Shown here: positions 1-11,148 of the stretch, piece after piece
Numbering within the stretch: position 1 is the first letter of the stretch
Layout of the letters: the number at the start of each line of letters is the position of its first letter
From: Druceiella hillmani
Lineage: Eukaryota > Arthropoda > Insecta > Lepidoptera > Hepialidae
Direction: 5' to 3'
Assembly: GCA_039881145.1 (NCBI GenBank)
Contig: JAYKKI010000052.1
Location: 11,167,001 to 11,231,000, forward strand
DNA: 64,000 nucleotides
Translations under genes and position numbers: made by a program
Notes under the pieces: model-generated
The model's input: only the letters and a program-made list of their open reading frames with translations
Database searches by the model: none
Told to the model about the DNA's origin: nothing

Positions 1-124
1 TTTTGATGAGTGTTTATTTTGTGGAAGCATCCTTCTCTGTGTTTAATTGTTTCTCTTATTATTAAATTTTTGAAAAAAATAGTCATTATTTAAATAACGC
101 GACACGGCAAGGCATTTACATCCT

Positions 125-591
125 TTTTAAGCATATTGCGCGCACGGAGGAGTGTGCGGTTTAGAACAGTTAAACAATACATTAAATTAATTTAAATTAT
201 ATATTACAAATACATAAAAAGATTAATTGTGTATTTTCATATTGTCAATGTCAAACACATAATAGTCTGTGGTCGAACAATCGCACAGAGTAGAGATTGT
301 CGCCAAAGAATTTTAAAATGTCAGATTGACTGAATGAGTTTCGAACTGTGAATTTTGTGTAATTTCAAATGTTCCTTTTTCAATAATTTATGGAGTCAAG
401 GCAAAAAGTGTTTATTTTATATTTTGTTTAATAGATAGCTGTGTTTTATATATTAGTGAAATACAGCTCGAAAAAGGGAAACTTTATAGCAGATCTGAAT
501 TGCCTTATTCTCACCTACCTAACAGTGTTTTCAACAAAGAGTAGGTAAGTATAATACGGTTGAATTACGGTCACTGGGCGACCACTAGTAT
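125..591. repeat. Dispersed repeat R1, copy 1 (decayed)
   Basis: Diverged copy of the sequence at 23526-24093. Shared landmarks in the same order include tttttaagcatattgcg, aatcgcacagagtagaga, ttcctttttcaata and gcgaccactagta. The minus strand carries a coding-like trace that is better preserved in the other copy. Here it reads ..ETHSVNLTF, a stop, then NSLATISTLCDC and DYYVFDID. Additional stops show that this copy is dead. The family was not recognised; an old transposon or a duplicated exon are both possible. Confidence 0.7.
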
Positions 592-1038
592 AATAGAAAG
601 CCTCTTTTTCTTTTAATACGCTTTAAGTACTATGATAGTACCGAATCGTAGAGGAATCAAAGGAATGGAATTGATAGCTATCTACGGCCTTTACCGTAAT
701 CCTAATCCCTTTAAAAATAATTTACAAAGAATAGCCGTCAAGAACGCCTTGATGTTTTCCTTAAAATAACGACATACCTTTAAATACAGAAGTATTGATC
801 GCTTTCATACTTACCTATTCTTATTTCTCTTTAATTAACTAAATTAATCTGCCCAAATATAATAAGGGTAAAAAGTTACGTCTACACTTTTACGTTACGT
901 CTACTCAACGAGAGTTAAAGTTATATTCGCCAGTAGCTCTCTTACCCCGTGTATTTGCCGTCTGTGACCACCTTCTTAATCATAGCCAATCATTATTTAA
1001 TGCCATTCGTACTTTAATGTCATTAATAATTTATCAAA
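592..1038. other. AT-rich unique sequence
   Basis: No convincing ORF, repeat or RNA gene is visible. Confidence 0.5.
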
Positions 1039-1830
1039 CATGTCGCAACCATGTTATTAAGGTACTATCTAGAGTGAAATGTATATAATGAGCAGAAAAT
1101 TATTTATGGTCTTTGTAAACAACGTACGAGACAATCGACTAAACATCCTTCAACATTTATCATAGCATGTCGCGACCATGTTATCAGGGTGCTGTCTAGA
1201 GTGAAATGTATATAATGCGAAGGAAATTATTTGTGGTCTTTATAAACAACGTACGAGACAATCGACTAAACATCCTTCCACATTTATCATAGCATGTCGC
1301 GACCGTGTTATCAGGGTGCTGTCTAGAGTGAAATGTATATAATGCGAAGGAAATTATTTATGGTCTTTATAAACAACGTACGAGACAATCGACTAAACAT
1401 CCTTCCACATTTATCATAGCATGTCGCGACCGTGTTATCAGGGTGCTGTCTAGAGTGAAATGTATATAATGCGAAGGAAATTATTTATGGTCTTTATAAA
1501 CAATGGTATACAACGTACGAGACAATCGATTAAACGTCCTTCAACATTTATCATAGCATGTCGCGACCATGTTACTCGTATTAGGGTGCTGTCTAGAGTG
1601 AAATGTATAGAATGCGAAGAAAATTATTTATGATCTTTATAAACAATGGTCTACAACGTACGAGATAATCGAATAAACGTACTTCAACATTTATCATAGC
1701 ACGTCGCGACCGTGTTATTAGGGTGCTGTCTAGAGTGAAATGTATATAATGTGAAGGAAATTATTTATGGTCTACAACAAATGGTATACAACGTACGAGA
1801 CAATCGAATAAACGTCCTTCAACATTACTC
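1039..1830. repeat. 127-bp tandem array, about 6 units
   Basis: Units begin at catgtcgcgacc near 1039, 1166, 1293, 1420, 1557 and 1700. The first three intervals are exactly 127 bp. The next two are 137 and 143 bp because short insertions such as caatggtata were added. Shared core landmarks are gctgtctagagtgaaatg and acaacgtacgagacaatcga. The second to fourth units are the most alike and the outer units are more diverged. Confidence 0.95.
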
Positions 1831-1914
1831 CTTGAAACAAAAATAATTGCTCGGTAACGCCTTGACCGCATTCGTACCTGTCGGCCACCGTTGCTTTTAG
1901 TTAATTAGTACGTC

Positions 1915-2110
1915 GACTGATGTATGTATTTACTCATCGCGCGGGCGTCGCGACGCAGGTGTGCCGCCTGCCCGCGGGCGCGTGTTTGCGCAGGACGCTA
2001 CTTCCGCGCTCCCGCCCAGCACTTCATCCTCGCTGAAGCGCCTGCCGATTACGCCGTTCGGCTCTTACCTCAACGGTTAATGGGAGCATTTAGAAAGTTT
2101 CGTCTGTAAA
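1915..2110. other. GC-rich island 1
   Basis: A sharp GC-rich, CpG-rich block (gcgggcgtcgcgacgcagg, tgcccgcgggcgcgtg) in AT-rich surroundings. It stays open in one plus frame for about 60 codons (1924-2109). The translation is Arg/Ala-rich and unrecognised, and no convincing splice context is seen. It may be a regulatory element, a CpG-rich start region or a lost exon. Confidence 0.35.
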
Positions 2111-3002
2111 AAGGACGAATGACGTTTGTTGATACTTGGATTAACATCGCTCACTCCGTTTCGTCAAACTTTAAACGAGTGGATGAATTTTTAACGAAAC
2201 GACGAGCGAAGTGACGTGTCTACGAGTCGTAGCCGTTGCTCGTTATCTAGCTGTTATTGCTCTGAATGTAGGTCAAAGATTTAACTGGTAACTTGGGTAC
2301 TAGTACCAAGCATTAGTGTTTTTGTTATTATACAATTATTTTAAAATTGACATATTTTCTTTTGTGTGCTTGTTGTTTAAATACTTTGCTGTGAAACTTT
2401 TGTTAATTAATTATTAAAAAGATAATTTTCGCAGGTGTCTGCTGATATTGTTCATTAGTTTTTATAATATAAAAATGCTATAATGCTTTAAAATTAAGAT
2501 CTTTCTCTTTTTTAAAAATAGTTATTTTAACTTTATTTTAGGTTCTTAATATTTGTTGTTAATAGTTGCCTGGAGGAATTGTTATAAATGTTTTTGCAAA
2601 GTAATGTTTCATTGTCTATTAATACTCTGTTACAGCAAACCTGCGTCATAAAATTTCATTTTATTACACCTAAACGAGGACACATTTCAAGAAATTTATT
2701 CGTCATTCATCCTATACACGTCACAGTCTATTGTAACCACAATCAGATGATTAAAAAATCGAATAATGTGGGAAAATGCAGAATTCTAATACAATTTAGC
2801 TCTAGATTCTACTTCTGGTATAGTAAAAAAGATTGTGATTATCCTAATGATGGAAGTTGGTAAGTAGGAAACGTGAGTTTTAAAAAAAAGGAACACAATG
2901 TTACCACTAAACAATCAAAAATAAATTTCTTTCAAAAAATAAATTTTGTTCAATACTGGCATATTAGAAGAAAATCGGAAAGTTAGTGGAAAGAGGAAGT
3001 AT
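2111..3002. other. AT-rich unique sequence
   Basis: Contains a 91-codon open frame (2588-2863 plus) with no recognisable domain and biased composition; probably chance. Confidence 0.5.
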
Positions 3003-3054
3003 TTATACAAATCCGCACCAAGGACTACTTATACAAATCCGCACCAAGGACTAT
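3003..3054. repeat. 26-bp direct duplication
   Basis: Two adjacent 26-bp copies of ttatacaaatccgcacc followed by aaggacta, differing at the last base. Confidence 0.9.
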
Positions 3055-3271
3055 TGGTTCAATCATCAGATCGTCCTTAGTCTCGTGTGACTTCTAAATA
3101 ACTGAGCTGGCTTTTAATTATTATTTTACATTAAAGAAGTGTAAATAAATTAATTGAAAACACTTTGATAAACTAAATCATTACGCAATGTAAATGGAAG
3201 ATCAAATTTTAGTCTTCACTAGACGTTGGATAATAACTATTACTTGTTTGTCGTTTAAGACCTCAAAGCTG

Positions 3272-3915
3272 AAATATGTTAGGGTAGACATGTAATAACA
3301 AAGTTTCTACGTAAATGTGTTGAGGTAGACATGTAATAACAAAATAACTACGTAAATATGTTAAGGTAGACATGTAATAACAGAATATCTACTTAAATAT
3401 GTTAAGGTAGACATGTAATAACAAAACATCTACGTAAATATGTTAAGGTAGACATGTGATAACAAAATATCTACGTAAATATGTTAAGGTAGACATGTAA
3501 TAACAAAATATCCACGTAAATATGTTAAGGTAGACATGTAATAACAAAATATCTACGTAAATGTGTTAAGGTAGACATGTAATAACAAAATATCACCGTA
3601 AATGTGTTAAGGTAGACATGTAATAACAAAATATCTACGTAAATGTGTTAAGGTAGACATGTAATAACAAAATTACTACATAAATGTGTTAAGGTAGACA
3701 TGTAATAACAAAATATCTACGTAAATATGTTAAGGTAGACATGTAATAACAAAATATCTACGTAAATATGTTAAGGTAGACATGTAATTACAAAATATCC
3801 ACGTAAATATGTTAAGGTAGACATGTAATAACAAAATATCCACGTAAATGTGTTAAGGTAGACATGTAATATCAAATATCCACGTAAAAATATGTTAAGG
3901 TAGACATGTAATAAT
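3272..3915. repeat. 41-bp minisatellite, about 16 units
   Basis: Regular 41-bp units. The core is ttaaggtagacatgtaataa, followed by caaaatatctacgtaaatatg. Variants at single positions (tatct/tatcc, aaatatg/aaatgtg) are scattered through the array. No unique spacers separate the units, so this is not a CRISPR array. Confidence 0.97.
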
Positions 3916-4740
3916 TACGCCATATTGTTACTGTGGCGTGCCTCTCACGCATATGCAGTTTATTTACCCGACACGAGAAAGGAAAGCCTAGGGTTGAACT
4001 AAGTTGCTTCATGTTACATTTATTATAATTTATTTCCGCTTGTAAATTTACTTACCGCACGCAGTGTACTTTATTTTAATTTTAAATGGCGAAACGCTAT
4101 CAGAATGAATGGGAGGTGTTTAGTAAATGGGGTACGCCATTTACTACGTACAGTCCACGCAGCTCGTGGCTTAGGAATGTGTACAGTGATCAATGGGCGA
4201 ATGTGTAGGTATTCGGGCTCGAAATAAGCCCACATCACAAGTTGTTTTTGTTCTAAATATATTAGTGCTTTGTGTATATTAGAAAATCAATTTGGAAATC
4301 GTAGATTGAATATCATTACGACGTAGAATTAGTTTAAAATATAAGGTCAATAGGAGAATTTTTTAAAGCTTCCGAAGATGCTGCCGCACGCTGTACCCAA
4401 ACAGAACATTTAGTACAGCCCATAAAGATTAGTCTGTAAATGTTAAATTCCCACAATACAAAACTTATATGCAGTTTAATCAGGCTTTCTGTAAATGCGA
4501 TGACGCTATAACGTAAATAAACTTAATCTCGAATTTCGACCTAAAGTGGAACCCTTGTAAGATCACTTCTCTCAGCTGATTTACTCAGAAACTCCGCGAC
4601 AGGAAATTGAATCTATAATCACACATACATGGCATTGTGACACATCTTATTAAACCACATATTTTGTACTAGCTAACTTTTTAACGTATACTCGCACATA
4701 TAAGATATAAGAAATGTTAATAAAGTATTCCACAAATGTT
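3916..4740. other. Mixed unique sequence
   Basis: Moderately GC-rich patches at about 3920-3990 and 4085-4230 (tggcgtgcctctcacgc; cagtccacgcagctcgtgg) inside AT-rich DNA. No coding frame or repeat was recognised. Confidence 0.4.
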
Positions 4741-4742
<2 letters not shown>

Positions 4743-4800
<58 letters not shown>

Positions 4801-4807
4801 CATATAC

Positions 4808-4856
<49 letters not shown>
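4743..4856. repeat. (TA)n/(CA)n microsatellite
   Basis: Long TA tract interrupted by acatat motifs and ending in a short CA run. It directly abuts the left end of the MITE at 4853. Confidence 0.95.
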
Positions 4857-4857
<1 letters not shown>

Positions 4858-5247
4858 GGTGTCCGGGAATAAGTGTCAGACAAAGAAAAACGTTATTCCT
4901 TGACTGAAAAATAGTTGATTGCCGTTAAAATAAATTTTAAAAAATGAGTTTTTCATCTGAAAATTTAAAATAACATCTTTGTCGTACACACAATACTTGC
5001 GCACGTTGTTCAGCGCCGCTTGGGAGAATAAACCGCCAACAGCTGCGAAGACATCGCCACTGCGGATAAAAACCGCCCTCCGGGCAAGTATTGGGTGTGT
5101 TAAAGAGTTATGTGTAATATTTTGTTTTGCATTCAATTAAAAAAGGGCGTGATTTACGTTTTTTACGTTTTATTTCAACGACAATTTTTGCCTGTATAGC
5201 CAAAGAATAGCATATTTCTTTTTTGACATCTATTCCCGAACACCGTG

Positions 5248-5248
<1 letters not shown>
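4853..5248. mobile_element. MITE with about 24-bp terminal inverted repeats
   Basis: Left end acacggtgtccgggaataag and right end attcccgaacaccgtgt are inverted complements, matching at about 21 of 24 positions. The interior of about 350 bp includes a GC-rich patch (gttcagcgccgcttggg; aaccgccctccgggc) and has no transposase frame. (TA)n tracts flank both sides, consistent with insertion into, or association with, a TA microsatellite. The superfamily is uncertain: a TA preference would suit Tc1/mariner-type elements, but no clean target duplication can be read in the microsatellite. Confidence 0.75.

Positions 5249-5249
<1 letters not shown>

Positions 5250-5284
<35 letters not shown>
5250..5284. 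repeat. (TA)n microsatellite
   Basis: Uninterrupted TA run immediately right of the MITE. Confidence 0.95.
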
Positions 5285-5286
<2 letters not shown>

Positions 5287-5364
5287 CTAAAGGCATGCAT
5301 GCCAACATTTGAAATTCTAGCCAAGTATGGAGGAGAATAGAAAAGAAATATTCACTACTTTTAG

Positions 5365-6283
5365 GGTTCCGTACCTCAAAAGCAAACAGGACCCTTTCTC
5401 GGGTCACTTCATTGTCCGTCTGTATGTCTGTCAGGCAAGATCCTTTTTTCTCAAGAGCGAGTGGAGGTGTCAAGTTGAAATTAATACCAACTACTTATGC
5501 TTATGATCCCTTGGGGCAATATAAAAATTAAACTTCTAAGCCAATACAATAAAAAATATGGTCATTTAGACCGCCGCATATTTTGGCACTCGCGAGTAAA
5601 TTAAATCTGTAGAAACACTATAGCACAAGTAAAGGAAAAAATCCGAAAATCGTTAATCATCATCACCATCATCATATCATCATCATCGTATATATTAATA
5701 CGCTAAGGTTAAGATGTTACTCTCCCTTTTTAGAAAAAACCTCACAACTAATCCACATAAATTATATATCATTTTATAGATAATTGCTTGCTCTACCGGC
5801 ATCCACAACTAAAAAATTTATTATTGCTATTGTTTTTGCAAATTAATTATTAAAATTATATACACAAAACAGCAATGCTGCCATCTAACGGCTCAACGTC
5901 AATATGATTGACGGTCGGTAAAATTTTTGTTTAATTTCAATCAAAGGTATAAATAAAGTGGCGCTTTAGCTCAATGCTTTTGATACTTGCGCCTCTATAT
6001 GTCAATTTTAGTAAAATATTTGTTTGATCTGTCATCTGAGCTTCATAATGGAATAAATAATGCGAAGACTTCGCACGGATCACGCTAGTTTGTAGTTAAA
6101 TCACATAATTTGCTTTTTAATTGTACGCCTATGAAAGATATATTAGGCAATATATTTAAGGGCTAAAAATTGAAATTTTGTAAATAGTTTGATAGGAGTA
6201 TTAGATACCATTAAATGTTTATAAATACTTAAACGTGTACGAACCCTTGTAGTGAGAGTTCCACTAGTGCTTGATAGGTTTTT
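5365..6283 (+). mobile_element. LepA interspersed repeat, split by a Helitron
   Basis: Starts gggttccgtacctcaaaagc and continues through gtccgtctgtatgtctgtc. After an internal insertion (5657-6088) it resumes with tttgtagttaaatcac. It ends in gtgtacgaaccc, a degenerate inverted-looking tail, and a T-rich run near 6282. The copy at 15408-15885 shows the same order without the insertion. LepA is recognised from its frequent occurrence in lepidopteran genomes. It is non-coding, and its class (SINE-like or LINE tail) is not decided here. Confidence 0.8.
5657..6088 (+). mobile_element. Non-autonomous Helitron, 432 bp
   Basis: Starts with TC (tcatcatcaccatcatcat) and ends with CTAG. Just before the end is the hairpin tgcgaagacttcgca (6061-6075, 7-bp arms), followed by cggatcacgctag. 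It lies exactly between A and T: the host repeat reads cgttaa before it and tttgtag after it. The related LepA copy near 15690 reads cgttaatttgtag with nothing between. TC start, 3' hairpin, CTRR end, A/T insertion and no target duplication are the classic Helitron hallmarks. No Rep/helicase frame is present, so it would have moved in trans. Confidence 0.9.
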
Positions 6284-6469
6284 TCTTCTCATTGTGTTAT
6301 CAATCAGAAAGTTTTAACTTTATGGAGGTTCCAAAGAATAGTTAAAGCAAAATATAATCAAAACGGGATTTCGTGGCATTCGAATTTAATTTGGTTATAC
6401 GCTCGTAGTAATTGTCAAGTTTACATATCAAAGTTAGATGGGAATAAAGTAATAATATGAAACTCTGAT

Positions 6470-6760
6470 TCGATTCGCATTTCTGCGTGTCCAGCCTCTT
6501 ATCATGCCCGCTGGCGTCATGAATTAGGCGAGCACGGTCACCGAGGCGAATTCGTGTCCCCGTAATAAATTCATAATTCACCACAAGTCGCCGGCCGAGA
6601 GCGCGCTAATGGAGGGTCTACATAAATTACAATCAGCGCTTGTGCGTACCGTTTTTCCGCTCGCCATGTAAGTAACGAAAACTAAGGCCTCTACGTCAAG
6701 GGAACGCTGTGCCGGGACCCGCTTTTCCATTTAAATCTCTCGATAAATAAATACCTGCGT
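6470..6760. other. GC-rich island 2
   Basis: Compositionally distinct block with cpg-rich segments (cgccggccgagagcgcgc; tgccgggacccgc) interleaved with homeodomain-like TAAT cores (gtaataaattcataattc). No splice-bounded exon was recognised. Candidate conserved regulatory element by composition only. Confidence 0.35.
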
Positions 6761-8489
6761 CTCTATTTTCCTTGTGGGTAACGCTGTTGTTGACGCTTGT
6801 TTTAAAAATTAAAAAAAATATATATATTTTTCTTGTAAAGGAAGAAAGGCATTTTTTTATTGCGTTCCTGAAATTAATTACTTATTTATTTTTCTCAAAC
6901 TCTGTGATCTTACACTGTTTGTATCAGTGAATATTAAATTACTGCGATAAAGTTCGGAGCGAAGATTAAAAATTTATCGTGTCTCGTAAGTTATGAATAA
7001 CTAAAAGTTGTTTTGTTTTTGTAGAGTTTGCTATGTGCTTGTAGTTCGTAGGACGTAATTTTCTGCAAAATCTGAATTTAGCCTGTGGACTTTTCTAATT
7101 AATATTAACTATGTGTAACTTGCTGTAAAGCTACTTTGTTCCCAGCGTATTCAAGGCGCATTACTGCACAGTAATGTGAAATTAATTCTTTGAAATCTTA
7201 AAATTAATTCTTTAAATTCTTAATATTAGCAATCCACGTAGTGAGATAGCGAACCTTCTATAAATTAGTGTAGTGATTTATATATAAGAAGGAATTCGCA
7301 TTAAATGTATTCATTATTATTGTCGTAATTGGAGTTACGATATTAAAATAAGCTTTGTAGTAACGAGCTGTTTAACAAAATTGGCGCTCAGCCTGCTACC
7401 AATTCTAAAATACTTCGTTCTAGGAAATTCCAGTCATTACCCAGTCGGTCAATTATATTATGGTAATTTTGTGTCAAAGTTTTCTAAATACTGACTAAAG
7501 AATTCAGACGAATTTTGCAAGTACAGTATTTCAGTATTTTTGCGTTGATAGTCATATTAGATTACAAGACATGAGAGAAATTATATCCTAGATATGCATG
7601 TTCATAGTTCAGAATTGTTTCTTGGAGTGTACTATTTATATATTATAAATATAATTACAAGGTAAGTTTTCGTGTAAGTATGCTAAACTCTGAAAGTTGT
7701 GCTATGGACTTGTACAAATGAAGTGTGCAAAAAATATTAGTGTAATACTTAGTTTATATCCACTATCGATAGATCAACTAACCCGTAGGGATCAACTAAC
7801 CCAAATATTTATGTGCTAGAGTGTAAGCCTAGCGTGCATTTTTATATTTACCATGTACTGCACTTACATGCTATGCTTTAATAGATAAACATAAACATTT
7901 ATTTTGGCTATATTAATAATTGCGTACATATGCTCTATATATTTTTTTATTAAATTAGTACATATGACAAGCCGGTTTGCATAGGTGCCTGAGTGCGTAA
8001 TAAATCGATAATCTATAAAGATTTCTTGTATTTCATCTTTTCGAGATACACTATTTCAACGTTGATGAAAGGGTTAAACGTCATGCAGTACAGCAATCAA
8101 AACTTTAATATGACTTCTAAAAACACTTGCTTCTAAATGAGTGAAACCACGTCAGATCTTTCGTTATCATTCATATCTTAGACATACAGAGTAGCACAGT
8201 TTTGGCCTTGGATTCTTGAGAGTTTCATTCTGTGTCAATTTCTATTACCGCTAGACGAGGCGATATTGCGCTAAGTTCAGCCTAGAATTAGCATTCCTTG
8301 AAGCTATGCCATTGCATGTTTTTGGCGTTCAAAAATATTATTTTGATTTAAAAAGGAAAACCGATCAGGTGCGAGTACGTCTGACTGCTATACTCGTTTG
8401 AACAGAAATTATTTGTCACAAGTCGTCTCAGTGATGCATGGACTTCCTAGCGGAATAAATATTTAACGATATATTATGTAATTTTGTAG
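6761..8489. other. AT-rich unique sequence
   Basis: No gene was recognised. The small direct repeat gatcaactaaccc occurs twice near 7770-7803. Confidence 0.5.
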
Positions 8490-8903
8490 TTGGGGACATA
8501 TATATCATAGTGAATATCTCATGAACTATTATATCTAGAATCCTCGTTCTAGTTTTTCTGCAACCTAAAAACCTAATTTATTCAAAATTTCAAGTAGTTC
8601 AATTGTTTCGGAAATAAGGAGATTGAGCATATTTTGCACTATACTGTGAAGATGTACTGCCTAAAATATTGAATTGAAAAAAAGTTCGAATCCTTGGTTT
8701 GCCCCCTAAATAATAAATATGGTTTAGTGTTACCTATTGTGATATGTGCAGGTTAATATGCTTTGCTATTAGACCAAATTTCAAGTTCTTGGTTCAAGCG
8801 ATTTCTGAGAAAAACGGCTATGACAAAGGAACAAACAGACACGCCAGGGACCCTATAAGGATTTTTTCTTATAATCGTTGTTCTGTTTGAGGTATGGAAC
8901 CTA
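8490..8903 (-). mobile_element. LepA-related repeat, minus orientation
   Basis: Read on the minus strand it begins ttaggttccatacctcaaac and continues through a phased cctatagggtccc, gtgtctgtttgttcc and agccgtttttctcagaaat. It then has an AT-rich body with gtttcggaaataagg in the plus reading. Diverged and probably truncated at its 3' end. Confidence 0.7.
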
Positions 8904-9149
8904 AAAATTTAAGGAAAAATTTATTTATTCATATCAGGTTCAAGAAACATATTTATGGACACGCGGCAGCTTTTTATTTTCTATTGGATCTTAAACGTTT
9001 AATTTTCATCGAAGATTTTTATCAATTAATTTAATTTATTAAAAATATTAAATAAATAATAAGCAATGAATTTCAAATAGTCGTGTATGCTCCTTCCTTC
9101 GTTTCGCTGCATAAACATGCTTCAAATCTCAGACCACGAATTAGTTCGT

Positions 9150-9420
9150 AAATTGGAGAGATACGAATGTGCGGGCGTCAGGTTTATTGAGTGCGAGACA
9201 GTAAAACCGCACGGGGATTAATGAAATATGACGATAAAATTGTAACGTCATTAATTAATTAGATTGCTGTGTACTTGTGTGTATTTCCTCGTCGGTGACG
9301 GGTGCGACGTGTAATCGTGGTGAGTCACATTAACCTGCTCGGAGGTCGCTTCGCCGAATGAGTCCAAGTAATAAACTGAGTGGCATCAAGTCTCCGCTGA
9401 TAAATGGACGACTCACCGTT
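9150..9420. other. GC-rich island 3
   Basis: Mixed block with CpG-rich stretches (cctcgtcggtgacgggtgcg; gctcggaggtcgcttcgcc) alternating with TAAT/TTTAT cores (gtcattaattaattag, gataaatgg, gtaataaac). This looks like regulatory rather than coding DNA. No exon was recognised. Confidence 0.4.
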
Positions 9421-9470
9421 TATTTTGATAGTTGTTAGTTTATATTTGTATTCGTTAAATTACGTAGCTC

Positions 9471-9788
9471 AACTAAGGGCTCTTATAGTTTCGGCATGTC
9501 CGTCTGTTTGTTTTTCCGTCACACATTTATGACATCTAAAAAGCTGTGAAATCGAATCTTTTAAAACAGTTTTTATGCTATCTGCCCACATGTAAAGTAA
9601 GAGTGATTTTGTAGTATACACTATTGTGGAGGGTATCGTTGTATATGTCTTTTAAACATTTTAGTTTTATGTCCTAAACACTTTTTCGATACAGGGATCC
9701 GTTTACGAAATATTAAATTTTAAACTGGTGATTTTTTCGTATTGGAGACACTAAAAAATTAGCTCCCTAGTAGCTAAACCGCTATTTC

Positions 9789-9831
<43 letters not shown>

Positions 9832-9988
9832 AGTAGACATAGTAGACAATATATTTACGTTATAAAGAGAATATTTGAATTAATTTATTAATTTAAATAA
9901 ATACTATATATCCTTAAATGTTTATAAGTGCTTAAAAGTGTACGGAACCCACGTAATACAGATTCTATTGGTACTGGATAGTTTTTTA
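9471..9988 (+). mobile_element. LepA copy with internal microsatellite
   Basis: Starts gggctcttatagtttcggc, with tgtccgtctgtttgttt next. It ends aagtgtacggaaccc, a degenerate GTGCGAGT-like tail and poly-T. A (TA)n(TG)n tract sits inside at 9791-9830. Confidence 0.75.
9791..9830. repeat. (TA)n(TG)n microsatellite
   Basis: TA run followed by TGTGTGTGTG inside a LepA copy. Confidence 0.95.
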
Positions 9989-10459
9989 CTGCGGATAAAA
10001 TCCATCCTAATTAAAAAATTATATAAGTGCAGATATTACACTGTTGACATGATGAATCTACTGTTTGTGAGGTAAGTGCAGTTTAATGTCAACGCAATGA
10101 TTCTTGAATATTGGAGGAAACGATTTTAATAAATATGTGTGCGTTGAATTTTTTTTCTTTGAACTAGCGATTATATCTCTGGCGTTTTCTTTAAACTAGC
10201 GATTATAGCTTTAACTTTGGCATTATATGGCGTTCGTTCTCTCCAAAAAGGCTATACAACACTGATTAAATCATGTTTCGGATATCCGTCATTATTGCTT
10301 TTTAACAAAAAATAAACTATAATACAAAAATAAAGAAGTTGGCTACAATTAAAGAAAATGAAAAAATGAGATTATAATATACAGGAGAGTATAAAATAAA
10401 CACATACAAATACACAAACATAAAAATAAAAATAGACAAGAATATAAATATAAAAGATT
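9989..10459. other. AT-rich sequence, partly a LINE 3' untranslated relic
   Basis: The right half is A-rich on the plus strand and lies just downstream (minus sense) of the LINE relic at 10460-10843. No separate gene was recognised. Confidence 0.5.
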
Positions 10460-10843
10460 CTATTTTCTGATGTCGTTATTTCTTATGTACTGAATGATTA
10501 ATCCTAGACTGGGTTTGTTGGCAGTAGATAAAAGTGATCTTATGTTAATGGGCAATTTAATTTTATATTTTAATAATTTGTAAATAAACGCAGGAAATCT
10601 ATTATTTGATGGACATGCAAAAATGAGATCATTTAGATCACCTTCTCCAAACCCTCAATCACAAATTGAAGATTCTCTGATACGCAGCCTAGACAAATGG
10701 GTAGGAATAGAATAATGACCCAAAAGCCATTTCAAAAAGTAACTTTCTGTTTCGTTTTGTTGCAGCAACTTACTGAATGACAGTTGCGAGGCTGTATTTC
10801 GCGTAATAATGAATGTAAACTCATGACGTAATTGTAAGGATCG
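10460..10843 (-). pseudogene. Non-LTR retrotransposon ORF2 C-terminus (decayed)
   Basis: A single minus frame of 128 codons including the final TAG, with one internal TGA. Readable pieces in order are TASQLSFSKLLQQNETES, YFLKWLLGHYSIPTHL, SRLRIRESSICD, a stop, GFGEGDLNDLIFACPS, then a basic tail ending IRNNDIRK. The GHY..P.HL..RLRI..S.ICD..(G)..D.N.LIFACP pattern matches the C-terminal region after RNase H in jockey/R1-type LINEs. There a Cys-x-Cys-Gly..His..Cys element is usual. The internal TGA falls where a Cys (tgt/tgc) is expected, and the usual His is Asp here. The 5' part is missing, as is typical of truncated LINE copies. Confidence 0.85.
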
Positions 10844-10878
10844 TTAATAACTAACAATAAAACAAACAATATACCATT

Positions 10879-11148
10879 TTCTTTACACAATTTTTAAAAA
10901 GATATTTCCAGTAAATCCCTGATTACCAAGTCGCACCATTTGACACCGTAAACAAACCTGACACGTACGAGTAGAACTCGCACTACGAGAGTTTCGTCCG
11001 CGATCTCTTAAACAATAAATAATATTCTTTACACAATTTTTAAAAAGATATTTCCAGTAAATCCCTGATTATCGAGTCGCACCATTTGACACCGTAAACA
11101 AACCTGACACGTACGAGTAGAACTCGGACTAGGAGAGTTCCGTACGTA
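10879..11148. repeat. 146-bp-spaced duplication
   Basis: A segment of about 124 bp beginning ttctttacacaattttt starts at 10879 and again at 11025. The copies differ at a few bases (accaag/atcgag; cactacgag/gactaggag). Each contains the 3' end motif of LepA in minus orientation. Confidence 0.92.

Noticed and set aside
3272..3915. Possible CRISPR array
   Set aside because: The repeats are directly adjacent with no unique spacers, and the host is a eukaryote.
4673..4855. Minus open frame rich in Tyr-Ile
   Set aside because: Translation of a (TA)n microsatellite; the same applies to 61799-61981 and the Tyr-Ile part of 5108-5473.
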